64,000 nt of DNA from Pontederia crassipes (lineage: Eukaryota > Streptophyta > Magnoliopsida > Commelinales > Pontederiaceae): positions 70,276,696-70,340,695 of the forward strand of contig CM060188.1 of the NCBI GenBank assembly GCA_030549335.1, written 5' to 3'. The translations under genes and the position numbers were made by a program. This document shows, one piece after another, positions 24,417 to 36,884 of the stretch. The notes below the pieces were generated by a model. It did not search any database. It was not told where the DNA came from and saw only the letters and a program-made list of their open reading frames with translations. Positions within the stretch are counted from its first letter, which is position 1, and every line of letters begins with the position of its first letter.

Positions 24417-25241
24417 ATGTCGAAGGCTTCCGTCGATGACGAGTCCGTGGAGATCCGCGACGTGTGGGCGGACAACCTCGAGGAGGAGATGGTCGTGATC
24501 CGGGACATCGTCGACGACTTCCCGTTCGTCGCGATGGACACGGAGTTCCCCGGCGTCGCCATCCGCCCGCTCGGAGACTTCAAGACCGTCGCCGACTCCA
24601 ACTACCACACCCTCCGAGCCAACGTTGATCTACTCCACCTCATCCAGATCGGATTCACCTTCTCCGACGCCGACGGGAACCTCCCCGCCCCCGCCGGCCG
24701 CCCCGTCATATGGCAGTTCAACTTCCGCGAGTTCGACGTCGATCAGCACGTTGCGAACCCGGACTCCATCGAGCTCCTGAGGAAGTCCGGCGTGGACTTC
24801 TACAGAAACCGGGAGCAAGGCGTGGAGGCCAGCCGGTTCGCCGAGCTCCTCATGTCCTCTGGCGTGGTTCTGAACGATTCCATCCGCTGGGTGACCTTCC
24901 ACTGCGCGTACGACTTCGGCTACCTCCTAAAGATCCTAACTTGCAAAAAGCTGCCAGACACCAGGGATGGGTTTTTTGAGCTGATGAGGGTTTTCTTCCC
25001 CATAGTTTACGACATCAAGCACCTGATGAAGTTTAGCAATGGCCTGCATGGGGGACTTAACACAATTGCTGACAAATTGGAGGTCGGGCGTGTCGGAATC
25101 TGTCATCAGGCTGGATCCGACAGCTTGGTCACGCTTCGTTCCTTCCAGAAGTTGGTGGAGAAGTACTTTGATGGCGCTGTGGAGAGATATGCAGGGGTGT
25201 TGTATGGTTTGGATATTGAGAATCCGCTGATTTCTCAATGA
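24417..25241 (+). CDS. CAF1: CCR4-associated factor 1 (CAF1), poly(A)-specific ribonuclease
   Basis: CAF1 is a DEDD-family deadenylase of the CCR4-NOT complex; it shortens mRNA poly(A) tails in the cytoplasm. The single exon encodes 274 residues, normal for plant CAF1. The catalytic residues are visible: D41 and E43 in MDTEFPG, D166 in [10 protein letters not shown], and H230 with D235 in [11 protein letters not shown]. The N-terminus [13 protein letters not shown] and the IQIGFTFSD segment are also typical. The ORF stays open upstream to 24141, but homology starts at the ATG at 24417. The upstream part is a pyrimidine-rich leader with no conserved protein, so the later start was chosen. GC content is very high in the first 500 bases and then falls. 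Plant CAF1 genes are often intronless and stress-induced. Confidence 0.96.
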   Translation: MSKASVDDESVEIRDVWADNLEEEMVVIRDIVDDFPFVAMDTEFPGVAIRPLGDFKTVADSNYHTLRANVDLLHLIQIGFTFSDADGNLPAPAGRPVIWQFNFREFDVDQHVANPDSIELLRKSGVDFYRNREQGVEASRFAELLMSSGVVLNDSIRWVTFHCAYDFGYLLKILTCKKLPDTRDGFFELMRVFFPIVYDIKHLMKFSNGLHGGLNTIADKLEVGRVGICHQAGSDSLVTLRSFQKLVEKYFDGAVERYAGVLYGLDIENPLISQ

Positions 25242-25450
25242 AATAGTACTGCGGAAAATAAATCATGAATACATGTAGATGATAATGTTGGTGTCGTTCC
25301 GATTTCTCATTGTACCTATAGCTTTCAATGAAGAAATTGTCTTATTTTAGGTTGGTTTGGTTTTAATTCTCATATTTTAATACACTTCTTACTGAGGCAT
25401 TGGAGCCATTGGTTACATCAAGCTTTGAGTTGTGTTCATTCCGATTTCCA
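25242..25450 (+). other. CAF1 3' flank
   Basis: This is the probable 3' untranslated region, AT-rich. No distinct polyadenylation element was assigned. Confidence 0.4.
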
Positions 25451-25483
25451 GCAATGCTTGAAATATTGTTTGATTTCTTTTGT

Positions 25484-26075
25484 TATATTAGGTCTTCAAA
25501 GGTTAGGCTTTGCCTCAGCTAACAGAAAGAGTCTTACTCTGCTATGCGTAGCAATTGAAATTATGCATTTGCCTCATTTATTATTATTTGATTGTTTGAA
25601 GTTGCCCTTTTTTGTTTCTGATGGTCTGAGGTCTTAAGTTTTGCCTCAGGTAGAAGAAACGGTCTCTTGAGAGGATAGAAGAATTTGCAATCTGTTGCAT
25701 AGGGTTTCCTAGCATTTATTATTCTCTCATGGATTGATTTTCTCCTCCTGGTGGTTAAAGCTTAGGTTTTGCTTCACATAGCATAAACACTAGAATCCTG
25801 CAATGCAGTTGCCTGTCAGTCATCACTCTTTGATGGATTGGAGTTTTTCTTTAACAGACGCTACTTTTTGCTCCTTTATGTACATTGAGATTATAGTTTT
25901 CTAGCAACAAGCAATTATTCTTCTTTGATGGATTGAGGTTCTCTTTTTGGTTTCTAATTATCTTAGGTTAGGGTTTGCCTGAGTTAACATAAAAAATCTA
26001 TAATCTCAATATTTATTGGCATCAAGTTAGCAGTTTCCTATTAATTTCTTATCCTTATGATGGATTGGGGTGCCT
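25484..26075. repeat. Diverged tandem repeat, about four units of 130-170 bp
   Basis: Starts near 25484, 25621, 25751 and 25950 share the order of a CTTAGGTTTTGCCTCAG-like word, an ACATAAA/AACAGAAA word, GCAAT..., TTATTATT and GATGGATTG. A related single unit lies at about 29925-30010, which ties this block to the duplicated segment downstream of the response regulator. Confidence 0.5.
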
Positions 26076-28500
26076 CTAGTCAATGCTTCCTATATTGTTC
26101 CTGTTTATAGGGATTCTTATCCAACACGTATTTATATCTGCGTGTTGTGTGTTCAATTAGTGCCAATGCTATTCAAATTTTCTGAGGGTTATGATTATGT
26201 CCAAAGTCTATGCTAGTGATATGAAATGCTTGGTAACATTTTGATGTTATCTTGGATTTCTTGTTTATTTGTCCATCTTATTATTGGCTTTCCTTTTATG
26301 AATTTTGCTATCATGCATGAAGTTTGCATCTACTGGTGCTTATTACTATCTTATCTTCCAAGTATCCTAGTTAATTTTTTCTAATTTCCTTCATCCGTGA
26401 CAATTGAGGTTATGTTAAGTTGATAGAAGGTGCTTCCTTGATAGAAGGTTTTTGAAAGAGATGCTGAAACTGGCAGGATGTTCCAGTATTCATCGTAGTT
26501 AGTAGTGGTGATGCACTTATGTGTGGTCAGTTCTTGAAAACAAAAGAGTGAGACTCTACCTAATGTTGAGTTTTGTATTTGGTTCTTTGCTTTTGAATGG
26601 CTAATTTATCCAAATTGACTGTATTTGATAGCTAATAGATGAGATTGAAGGTTTCAAACTTTCATATGTTTGTATACTGATTATTTGGATCTTAATGCTT
26701 GAACAATGGACTAGAGCTGGAGATCGAAAGATGAAGACCACTCTTCTTGTTCACTTATTGAATTTTGCTGGACTTTGGTTTGGTTCTATTTTGCTTAGTA
26801 TCTCTGCTTGCTTTTATTTCAACTTGGGAGTCCTCTGCCCTGTCTGATCCGAGAGTCGACATTTTCTAGAAAGCGTGAAATTGACATATTATGATCAGAA
26901 ATCCCATCCTGCCATGCTTTTTCACCTTGTACCAAATTAGATTTAAGATGCATTACTTAGTTGGTAAGCTGGACACAAGTTTGTAGTTCTCTGACACCTT
27001 CCGGAGCAACAAAAAGAAATAAATTATGAAAGCTTAATTTGGCTACTATTATGCTTGTTGCAGGAATGATTGATTTATTTATTTGAGCTTGCAAGTAAAT
27101 TCCATCATTAGTGTCTAGGTTAAGGGTGTAATTAATTAAGGTTGAGATTATGAAGTTAGAGATGCTATGGACATGGAATGTTTAAGGACCTGAAACGTTG
27201 AAAACTCACATTTTAATGAAGTGTTTTTTATATCCATACCGAATTTGATTATTTTGCTAATATCACATCTCCATATGTAAGACCTTAGGGATTATGCTCT
27301 GTGTTAGTGCTCTGCAGGCTGTTTAGAGGACTGGCATGTAGTCTGACTGACTCAGATTTATCTCCAGGCTCTTTTTGTAGTTCCTCTGCTTCAGAGGGAT
27401 AGAAATTTCAACAATTATTTTTAGCATTCTCTGTGCCTAGGTGTGTAAAATATGTAGCTAGATATTTAGTAATATGCATAGGTACTTCAAAAATTTCATT
27501 ATGATGTGGAACTGCCAAGGGAAAGAACTGCTCATTGGCATTGCCATACCAGCAATGGATGGGAATAAAAAGAGTTTGATATATTATATAAGCTTTTTTT
27601 TGTTTTTCTTGGGTACATTTTGAATCTTAATGTACCCTTAAATTTTTATTTCATGTTGATTTCAGTGCAATAATCAAAACGTAAATAAGTAACCCCCAAT
27701 AAAGTTGTGATAAAAGTATTCAAGGTGAAAAAGAAAAAATTATAAATCTGAAAGAAAGTACAAGTTGGACACAGTTGCTGAATTATACTTGGATAAGAAA
27801 ATGTGATTTTAGAATCTTTTGTTTCTGATGTTCTAATCCTAGTCACCTGTTGCTCACACGTTCTGAGATATCACCATTTTAACTGCTTCGCCCATTTCCA
27901 CTTCCACACTTGGATTCTTCAGCATCCAAAAAGAAGATGAAACATTAAATCACAACAGGAACATGATATGTAATGACAAGCATAATTCTGCACCTTTCAG
28001 ACAAAAAAAACTGAAAAAAAATACTTCTTTCTAGCAAGAGAAAATGCAACATGTTAGGTGTCTCACATGTTTGTATCCATCTGTTGGCTGTCATCTTGCT
28101 CTTGAAAAAAATGAGAGCAATCAGAATCACATGCGATCTTAAACATTTAGACAAATTTAGATGAGATAATACTTCAACAAAGTATGAAGAATGAGCCTTT
28201 AACTTCTGTGGTCACCACAGGCAGATTTCTGCCCTACTAGAGAACAAAAATCTATTCCTCTATAGTGCTAATATTGGTTCTAAAAAGGAAACATGCTCAG
28301 TAGATGTTGGTGTCTCTAGAGATAATATGATGCATCAGCTGTCCAGTTTGCGAACTTTCTCAATAACTTCGATTAAAATACTATGGCATAAGATAAATTG
28401 TAGCATCTCAAAGGTTCATATAATTAAAATCGTTGAAAATACAGAAAAAAACTAATGCAAACAGGAAAAGATTCACTGACAAAATTTAATGATATTTTGA
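26076..28500. repeat. Partial segmental duplication of the response regulator's 3' end and flank (derived copy)
   Basis: Many phrases occur here and again, in the same order and orientation, at 30050-31830. Examples are TGATGTGGAACTGCCAA (27504 and 30792), ATTTCAGTGCAAT (27660 and 30934), CACAACAGGAACATGAT (27951 and 31290) and GGAAAAGATT (28464 and 31811). The copy stops where the regulator's large exon would begin, so only two small exons were carried over. Identity is moderate, so the duplication is not recent. Confidence 0.75.
27879..28101 (-). pseudogene. Relic of the last two exons of a type-B response regulator
   Basis: On the minus strand, 28066-28101 reads EQDDSQQMDTNM then TGA, matching exon 6 of the functional gene ([13 protein letters not shown]). 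The acceptor CAG has become CAA, and part of the exon is deleted. Bases 27879-27921 read EESKCGSGNGRSS and a stop, matching exon 7 ([13 protein letters not shown]) with its acceptor destroyed. The receiver and DNA-binding exons are absent, so no protein can be made. Confidence 0.82.
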
Positions 28501-29900
28501 TCCTAGTACTCTATCACCTTTGTAACGACTTGAAATGTAAGATCTAAGGGTACCAGATAGTTTCACGTGTGTAAAATACGAAGATGATCATAAATTTATA
28601 TATGCTTTTCAAATTTATGCGAACAATGACACAAGTTAACAATATCTTAATTGGGTAGGGATTGTCGCTGAGTGATATTAGAATCGATCTCGCGTGTAAA
28701 CTTGACTACTTGAGTCATGTAAAAAATATGAACGTCAATATAGATCGTTTAACGAGGACGTTGAATCTTCTAAGAAGAAAAAATTATAACGACTTGAAGT
28801 CTATAACTTATACATAGATAGTCATAAATTTATACATAGATATCTTTTCACCTATCAGAGTTTTAAATTCACGCGAACCAAAGTTCAAAACTAAAAATTT
28901 CTTGATCGGACCGTAAGTGTTACAACTTACAGTCTTAACCTAAGTAATAAATTTTAACACTAACAATTAAAAAAAGGAATAATATATATTTTTTTTGAAA
29001 AAATAAGAGTCGGGTGTTTGAATGGTCAAAATAGTAATTTTCGTTTCAAATGATAAGGAAACATTAATGAAAAAACGGACCAATTCCTTTATTTTGGAAA
29101 GTTGAAATAAATCATAATTTTGATATAGTAAGGTATATCCGGGGCGTGAACTAATTAAAATTGATAATATAGTGAGATACGCATTTAATATTTCAAAATT
29201 GCTTTCCTTTTCCTTTTAAAAAGGAAGTTTTAGATATCATCGGTGAGAGATCAATTTTAGGCGATAGACACGAAAAAAAAAATGAGAAAAAATATTAATG
29301 GACACAAATTTTACAGCTCATAAAACATATTATTACTTACAATTCACACCTTGTGTTCTATTTTATTTAACGCACTCCCACCCACGAATTCCCAATCGTC
29401 AGTTAATAAAAGATTATTTCCGCATCCAATAATCATAAATTTTTTTCGTATCTATTCTCAACTATATATATATATATATATGTTAAATTTTATCCAAAAT
29501 TATGTGAAATTATTTTAATAATCATAATAAAAAGTTTAATTTAAACTTACTTCTATAAAATAAGAAAAAAATAATAACATGAATACAATATCTATTATTA
29601 TTAAAATATGTTTTCTTTAAATATATTTTATCTGTATTGACTATTCTTTTTTGTTTTTATAATATTTTTGTAATTTCACGAATTAAAATTTATAATTTAT
29701 GGCCGGGATGTGAAAAGTTGGGGGAGAACCCTTTTAGTAAAAGGAAATGCACACATGAAATACTCATTTCACATTTAATTCGATTTAATTGGAAGGCGAT
29801 TAGGGACGGCCGGATGCGTTGGACCTGCGAATCCAACGGTGGCGATCGCAAGCGAGAACGGTTCCCAGTAATCGTTTGCGCTGCTTCATGGTGGCTGGGG
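28501..29900. other. AT-rich spacer between the two duplicated segments
   Basis: It contains repeats of an AACGACTTGAA word (28523 and 28789) and a segment at about 29040-29260 that recurs at 38280-38490. It also has a short (TA)n run at 29463-29481 and balanced, non-coding DNA at 29780-29930. It was probably built up by insertions after the duplication. No gene is supported. Confidence 0.45.
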
Positions 29901-29924
29901 ATTCAAAGTTTTGCCTTTTGGTTG

Positions 29925-31210
29925 CTGATGATCTTGAGGTCCTCCAAGGTCAGGACTTTGCCTCATCATCTCTCGCAGAAGCAGTCAGTTCATAATTCTT
30001 CAATCCATTGCAGTCAAAATATGGTTTTCCTTATAATTCATTATATCTTCTTGTTATTGCTCTGTCTATATAGGCATCATTAATCAAACTGGTGTTTGCA
30101 TCTGCATGTTGCATGTTCGAGTGGTGCCAATGCTGTTCAAGTTTTCTGAGAGTTACAATGATGAATGATCCAAAGTGAGTTGAAATGGTTGGTAGCATTT
30201 TCATGTTGTCATCTTGGATTTCTTGTTTTATTTGTGCATCTTGTTACTTTTGTGCTTCTATGAATGCAGCTGCTATCATGCAAGAAGTTTGCATCTGCTA
30301 TTTCTCATTAGTTGCAAGATTGAGGGTGTAAGTAATTAGCAAAACCTTCTAACTATCACCTACCGAGAAATTGGATAATGTACACATGAACATTCAGGAA
30401 TAATATTTTGGATTGATTTTTTTCCCTTTTTTTGAGAAACCGTGGGACTGATATTATGAGGCCAGAGACGATGATTCAGACATGGAATATATTTGAGTTG
30501 GGACATGGAAACATTGAAGACGCACACCTTGGCGACGTATTTTTGTATATCCTTACTGAATCTGATTATTTTGCGAAGATCACATCTCCATATGTATCTA
30601 CTACCTTGGAGATTTTGCTTAAGAGTGGCATATAGTCTGACTGACTCAGCTTTATGTCCAGCTTATTTTTGTGGTTCCTCTGCTTCAGAGGTGCAGAAGT
30701 TTCAGCATTTGCTTTAGCATTCTCTGTGCCTAGGTATGTAACATGACCACTAGATAATTAGTAATACATAGGTACTCTAGAAATTTTAAATGATGTGGAA
30801 CTGCCAATGAAAGAAGTTCTCATGTGGCATTGTGGTGGGAGTCAAAAGAGTGTGACCTATTATTCATCTTTTATTGGTGTTTGCTGGGTGCATTTTGAAT
30901 TTTAATGTATCCCTTTTTTCTGTTTCATGCTGATTTCAGTGCAATATTCAAACATAAAAAGTAACATGCAATAAAGGGAGACAAATTTGTTCAAGGTAAA
31001 AAAAACGCAAGTTATTATAAATCTAAAGGAGAGTACAAGTTGGACACAATTGCTGAGTTCTACTTGGCTAACGAATCTTTTGCCACTAAATATATAAGTT
31101 CTAAAGAAATATGCCTAGTCACCTTTTGCTCACACATGCTATGAGATCCAACTCGAAATGCACGTTATTACAAATTATAGATAAAAAAATTTGCTTGCAA
31201 TATCACCATT
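29925..31210. other. 3' flank of the response regulator (parent of the duplicated segment)
   Basis: This segment matches 25950-27878 in order and orientation. The part next to 31210 would contain the regulator's 3' untranslated region. ORFs at 29637-30083 and 30432-30717 are not conserved in the other copy and show no known domain. Confidence 0.5.
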
Positions 31211-34200
31211 TCAACTGGTTTTGCCATTTCCACTTCCACGCTTAGATTCTTCATCTGAAGAAAAGAGAAAAGAAGGCGGAAATTAAATCACAACAGGAAC
31301 ATGATTCCTGATAACAAGTATAATTCTGCACTTTCAGATAAAAAAACCTAAAAGATTGACGTTTTCTAGGAAGATTGCAGCTGTTAGTCTTTCACATGCA
31401 TATACCTTGATTGTGCATATCAGATCCTAAATATGCATCCATCTGCTTGGCGTCATCTTGCTCCTGCAAATCATTAGAAAATGCAATTAGAATAACATAT
31501 AATCTTAAGCAATATAAGACAATCAAGATGAGATAATATTTCAACACTGTATGAAATATGAACCTTCAATTTTTGTAGTCACTACAGATACAGATTTCTG
31601 TCCTACTAGAGAATGTAACTTTATTCCTATATAATGCCAACATTGGTGCTAAAGGAAACATGTTTATAATAGATGGTGGTGCCTGTCCAAATTGTGAACT
31701 TTCTCAATAACTTCAATTATTACATAGTGTGGCATAGGGTAAAAGATAACATCTCAAATGTTCATATCGATAAAATCATTGAAAAAATACAAAAAAAAAT
31801 ATCGCATAGAGGAAAAGATTAACTGAAAAAAGTCTGAAGTAATAGTATACGATGTGGAACATTTGAGGAACAATAAAGTCTGAAACACCGAAAAAAAGAC
31901 ACATGAAAGAATTTCAAAAGGTGGGAAGTTACTTGTTTGATCATAGAGTTCACAAGGTCATCAAGACTGCAATCAGATGTGCTGAGCTCGCTCTTCCACC
32001 TTGAACATTCAAATGGAAATTGATCTCGATAATTCAGTTGGCTGTCATCAACTGCACAGTTCTCAAGGAAGGCCATGGTACTAAAGGATTCTTGGCCAAT
32101 AAGAAGGTCACTTTCAGAAATCTGATACTCAGCAGCTGGATCAGTAACACTCACGTCAGGGAAGGATGAACTTGAAGATGTTCTTGATATATGATCAGGA
32201 TCGAAGGTTTCATCCCATTTCTGTTTAGTGCCCTCTAAGATGGTAAGATTTGAGAAGTGATCTTTTTCATCAACACCTTTAGCAAGAGCGAGCCTGCTGC
32301 CATCAAGGCACTGATTACTCATCATGGGATTTTGTTGAGGTGCACTTGCCATACCACTCAAGCTATTGCCAAGAAGACTATTGTGATCATTTAAAGTTAC
32401 TGAGGAGAGACTATTTATGTTGTTACGAGAAGGAAAATGGCTGCTACTTAAATGGCCAAGCATGGACAATGGATTGGTAGATACATCAGTTGATGCGACG
32501 GCGCGCGGCCATGTGTTATCACGCTTAATAAGATTGCTAAGTTGTAAAAAAACTTCAGTCTCAGTTTTGGAAGGACCTGAACCTGACATCCTTGCCAAAG
32601 AAATATTAGTTAACCCTCCAGATTGGTGTAGCAGTTTATCAGGCCGGAACATCAAAGGATTGTCAGAAACTCCTCTAGAAAGTCCATATGCCACTCCATC
32701 GCCAGACAAGCTAGGAGATATCTGGCATTTTACTTCTTGAACTGCTTTTGATTGTTGCAATCTGTTTGATTCCAGTGTTGTTGGCACTCTTGGAAGCAAA
32801 GTCCCTTGATGATTTCCTGATAAATTGATGCCTTCAAGCTTCCTGAAATCACTAAAAGAACTGGTTGCATTCCTGGGAATATCACCAAATTGAGCAGCTT
32901 GAGAAGGCAGAGACCCGTGCTTTCCAAGAGAAGGTAGAATATTACTCATTTTACCAAGAACACCATGTGACTGCAAAGAGGAAAGAGCTGGCACTTGTCT
33001 TGATCCACCCAGTGCATTGTAGTTTCTGTAACCACTCAATGCAGTCAGATTTGCATAGGTGCTTCTACTTCCTGTGGCGGTTGTCATGCCTCCTTGGCTC
33101 GTCACAGTACTGAGTCTTTTCAGGTACAGCCTATACTTCTGAAGAAACGTGAGATGAATGCCACTGTTAAAGTACTAGTTATCTTGATACTTCTCTTCCT
33201 TTAGAAATGTGATCAAGAAATTTTGAGCATGATAAAATAGCAAGAGACACACCTGAAGATGGCTTGCAACATTTTCCCTAGTAAGATTGTCGACCTTCAT
33301 ATGGTCCAGTATCTTCTTCGGAACAGCTTCTGCATTAGAGAGAGCATGCCAATTTTAGAGGAAATTATATGATGCCATCTCAAGTAGAAAATAAATTAAA
33401 GCTAACAAGGCTATGATACTGAAAATATGTTGTCCTTTGCTTACTGTCAACGCCCAATTGATTAACAGCATTGACGAATTTCCGGTGCAGATCGATAGTC
33501 CAGACGACCCTCGGCCTCTTCTGTGTGCCATTGTCTTCAATCCCCTGTGAGTCATCTTCACCCTCACCTTCCTCCTCATCTTGCTCCTTCAGCTTCTTGT
33601 TCAGGTTTTCATTATCAGTTGCTCCATGGTCACTTCGACAATTGACATTCTTCCCCTTCTTACCATCATCGCCTTCAGCCACAATGTGCTGGCGCTTGTT
33701 ATCAAATTTCTTCCTTCTAATGACATGCTGCCATATGTTTTTGAGTTCCTCCATCCTCACAGGCTTTAGCAGGTAGTCGCATGCCCCGTGTGCAATTCCC
33801 TTCATCACATTTTGGGTGTCACCATTTCCAGACATCACTGCAAGGTTTCTTAGTTCAGAAGCCGCAGATTTCGCAAAACTCAGAGTTACCATAACAAAGC
33901 TAGTTCGACCATAGAAAAGTAATGGTGTTCTTCATCAACGAAGAAAGCAAACGAATAATGTTGCAACAGAATGGAGTCATTGCGATACACGGAATCAGAT
34001 AAAAGTACTGTGCTTACTAATAACTGGGAGGTCCATTTCAAGGCCAACAAGCTCCAAAAGCTTAAAACCATCCATGTCTGGCATCTGGACGTCACTGATA
34101 ACCAGATCGAATCTGTCCCTGTTCTCCCTCAACATCTTCAATGCCGTGATCGCTTGACTGGTCGTCGTAACTAAAGGAACGTGGAAATGAACAAACAAGA

Positions 34201-34640
34201 AGAACAGAAGACTCATCAAACAAATGTTACCTTCGGGATTATGTTACCTTTGAGAAAGACTCATCAACAAAGAAGAAGCAAAGAATCAACATCTTCAGGA
34301 TTATCTTACCTTCGATGCCAAATCTTGAGAAGAGAGACAAAGCAGAGAGGAGCTAGTGCAAGCAAATAAGTAACGCAGAGTGGAAAGCAGAAAGCAAAGC
34401 CAAACAAATGGCATCAAGATATCATCTTTACATTCGGAAATGCTCAGAGAAGGGGGAAAACAGAAAAAAAGAAGCGAAACCAACAGTTAAAGACTCGAAC
34501 TTTGGGAACGCACCGTTGTACTGGCACTGCTGCAGCATAACCTCCAGCATCCTGAGGCAGACGGGATCGTCGTCCACGGCCAGGACGCGCATGCCGACGG
34601 GGAACTGGTCCATGCCCCCTCTCCTGTCCTCGACTGTCAT
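31211..34640 (-). CDS. Type-B response regulator (receiver plus GARP/Myb-like DNA-binding domain)
   Basis: Type-B regulators are nuclear transcription factors at the end of the cytokinin histidine-to-aspartate phosphorelay. Seven coding exons run on the minus strand: 34640-34514, 34170-34018, 33837-33445, 33329-33253, 33138-31933, 31463-31406 and 31254-31211. All have GT/AG borders and sum to 2058 nt, or 685 residues, usual for this family. Residues about 17-135 form the receiver, with the acidic pocket D23-D25, phosphoacceptor D69 in [12 protein letters not shown], and K118 in LLKPVR. An acidic linker (about 170-198) follows. The GARP domain spans about 200-260, with [20 protein letters not shown] and [20 protein letters not shown] split across exons 3-5. 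The long C-terminal part (exon 5) is low in order and contains serine runs, as in activator domains. The protein ends in two small exons, duplicated as relics at 27879-28101. It most resembles the Arabidopsis ARR1/10/12 or rice ORR21-24 types; the exact ortholog is not resolved. Confidence 0.95.
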
Positions 34641-34822
34641 GGTCGCAAACCCAACAACCCCAACTGCCCGGAGAGAAAGTAGCAGAGGGGCAAGAGCAAC
34701 GACAGCACTGTGCCTCTCTTGCAGATTAGTGCGCCACAGAAGGAGACCAACCTCTCAGAAAAAAAAAGAGACAAAAGATACAGAGGAAGGGAGAAGTTGT
34801 CCGCGGAGGCGGAGAAAGAAAT

Positions 34823-34874
<52 letters not shown>

Positions 34875-34935
34875 CAAAATAGGAAAGGGAGGGAAAAAGG
34901 AAAAGATTAATATGGAAGGGTCATCTAATGGTGGA
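34641..34935 (-). promoter_or_regulatory. Response regulator 5' leader with a (GA)n microsatellite
   Basis: Upstream of the ATG on the minus strand lies a run of about 21 GA/CT units at 34827-34869. CT/GA repeats are common in plant 5' leaders. The plus-strand ORF through this run is low-complexity and not a gene. Confidence 0.6.
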
Positions 34936-36250
34936 ATTGGGATTGAAACGAATGAATTATACGAATGGGATGGTCATGGTGCAGGGGAGGCCCCTCCATT
35001 CATGCACCCAACAGTCAGGCAGACATGGACAGCAACTTTTCTGCTATTTTGAGGTTTTTTCTTTTGCTTCCTGCAACTCGGATTTCTGTTTTGTTTGCCA
35101 TTGGTCAATTGATGCTCAGGAAATCATGGAACTGATGGGATGTCTAGGAATCAAAGTTGCATATGATGACTGGATGGACAAAGTACTGTTTGTTCTCTTC
35201 CACTCATACACACACACAAAAAAAAAAAGAGTATGAGTAATATGAAAGCAATGAAGCGAGATTGTGTCATCAAGTTGTAAAATTTATCTATATTCCTCGA
35301 GACGAAATATCGAATTAGTGAGATGCTAATAATTTTGAACATTAACGAGTTTGAATGAAAAATAATTGAGTAATATGAATATTATCTAATCAGATTTAAA
35401 AAATTCTATGATAAATTTTTGGCAAGAACCTTACTTTTTTTTAGAGTTATTAGCGATTAGATTAATTTGAAAACTAAGGTCAAAGAACGATAAATATATA
35501 TTCTCATGGCCAATGTGATGGTTTCAAAAATTAAATTTGTGACTATTAATACTTGGTTATGAATGATTGTACCAATCAATCTTGGTTATGAATCCGAACT
35601 TTGATAATGCGGCGCTATGCTGACCGTTAAGAAGATTCGTTTTACTCTTAATTAATTACGAATTTAAGCTACGACTCAAGAAAATCGTGCTGTTAACCCT
35701 AAAGCGCGAATGAATCATAAATAAAATAGAAATACAAGTAGGGCATTTTATAATACCTTTTGGAGTGAAATAATTATTTTCATACTCGTTTCTCTCTTTG
35801 TGAAGATGCTTTTAATGTACAAGCTTAAGTTGCGAGACGAGGAATCTGCAATTAATTGAGGGGGTTAAAACTATGATTTTGAATGCAACACGCATTGAAT
35901 GTGATTCATGGTTCATATAAATTCAAAAACAATGTGCATCGACATACTCTAATGTTCTTCTCTACCTTAGAAGGTGTTAATAAATGATATTATTTTTTCT
36001 AATGAAATTAAACTTTTAGAAAAAACTTATCAATACATTAATTTTAATACGGTATTAGAGTTAGATATCAAGAGTTTAAATCTCATTAAGCTCTTATTAA
36101 AAAAATATTTTCCTCTTGTTATTATCCATGTGATGCATTATGCTAGATCAAAGTTATCAACCGCTCATATGTGAAGGAAAGTGTTAAGAATATAAAATAA
36201 ATAATGTTGTTATTTCTAATGATTTAAACTTTTAGAAAAATTGATTAGCA
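34936..36250. other. AT-rich intergenic DNA
   Basis: No gene is supported. A phrase around AAACTTTTAGAAAAA followed by a CATTAATTTTAA-type word occurs at about 36007-36050 and again at 36226-36262, suggesting a small LTR-like duplication. Confidence 0.4.
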
Positions 36251-36255
36251 CATTA

Positions 36256-36565
36256 AATTTAACAGAAGCAGAAACTTATGACTTGCTCGAGGGGCTTCGT
36301 GTTGCATGTCGATGAATTTTCTTCGCATCCAAGTTGAATCGGACTCTCAAGTGCTAGTTGAAATAATCAATCGAAGACGGGCCATGCATTGGAGAATAAG
36401 AGCCATCATCGAAGATATCTCGAGCACAACTTGTGCTTTTGTTTTCTTTTCTTGTATGCACATTAGTCATAACGCAAATTCATTGGCTCATTTTTTTGGC
36501 CGGATTCCCGACAATCGAATTATTTTTGGAAAGAATGCCCTACTTTTAACCTTCTTCAGATATTG
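36256..36565 (+). pseudogene. RNase H-like (RVT_3) fragment from a retroelement
   Basis: One frame reads EAETYDLLEGLRVAC. After a frameshift near 36305 it continues with IQVESDSQVLVEIINRR, WRIRAIIEDIS and MHISHNANSLAHFF. This is the plant RNase H-like domain often found at the end of LINE polyproteins or as dispersed relics: the ESDS motif carries a catalytic aspartate, and the HISHNAN-AH part matches the usual HI-REAN-AH. There is no start, and the frame is broken, so it is not a working gene. Confidence 0.75.
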
Positions 36566-36804
36566 CTTTGTTTTTTTAACGTAATATAATTAGCTCATTT
36601 TAAAACAAAAATTCTAGTGTTTAGAAGAAAAAAAAACGCATGCATAATGTGCAATTAATACTCTTCTACTCATCTACCTAAAAATGAGAAAAAAATGATA
36701 ATAGAATTAGAACATTCCGTAAATTGTAATAAATTTTGAGTGGAGTTATTTTCATAATTCAAAGATACGACCGTTGAAGATTTCTTTCTTTCTTAGTAAA
36801 TACG

Positions 36805-36872
36805 GAATGACGTCGTATGATCCATGTAGTCGACCCCACCTAGTGGGATAAGATTTTGTTGTTGTTGTGTTG
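36805..36872 (+). mobile_element. 68-bp RTE LINE tail insertion with 12-bp target duplication
   Basis: The insert matches the last 40 coding bases and (TTG)n tail of the LINE at 45686-48859, ending ACCCCACCTAGTGGGATAAG-TTTTGTTGTTG. Perfect 12-bp duplications TTAGTAAATACG lie at 36793-36804 and 36873-36884. It is a second, independent, extremely truncated LINE insertion. Confidence 0.92.
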
Positions 36873-36884
36873 TTAGTAAATACG

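Noticed and set aside
32417..34824. Plus-strand ORFs opposite the response regulator
   Set aside because: They are antisense shadows of its exons and of the GA repeat, without any family match.
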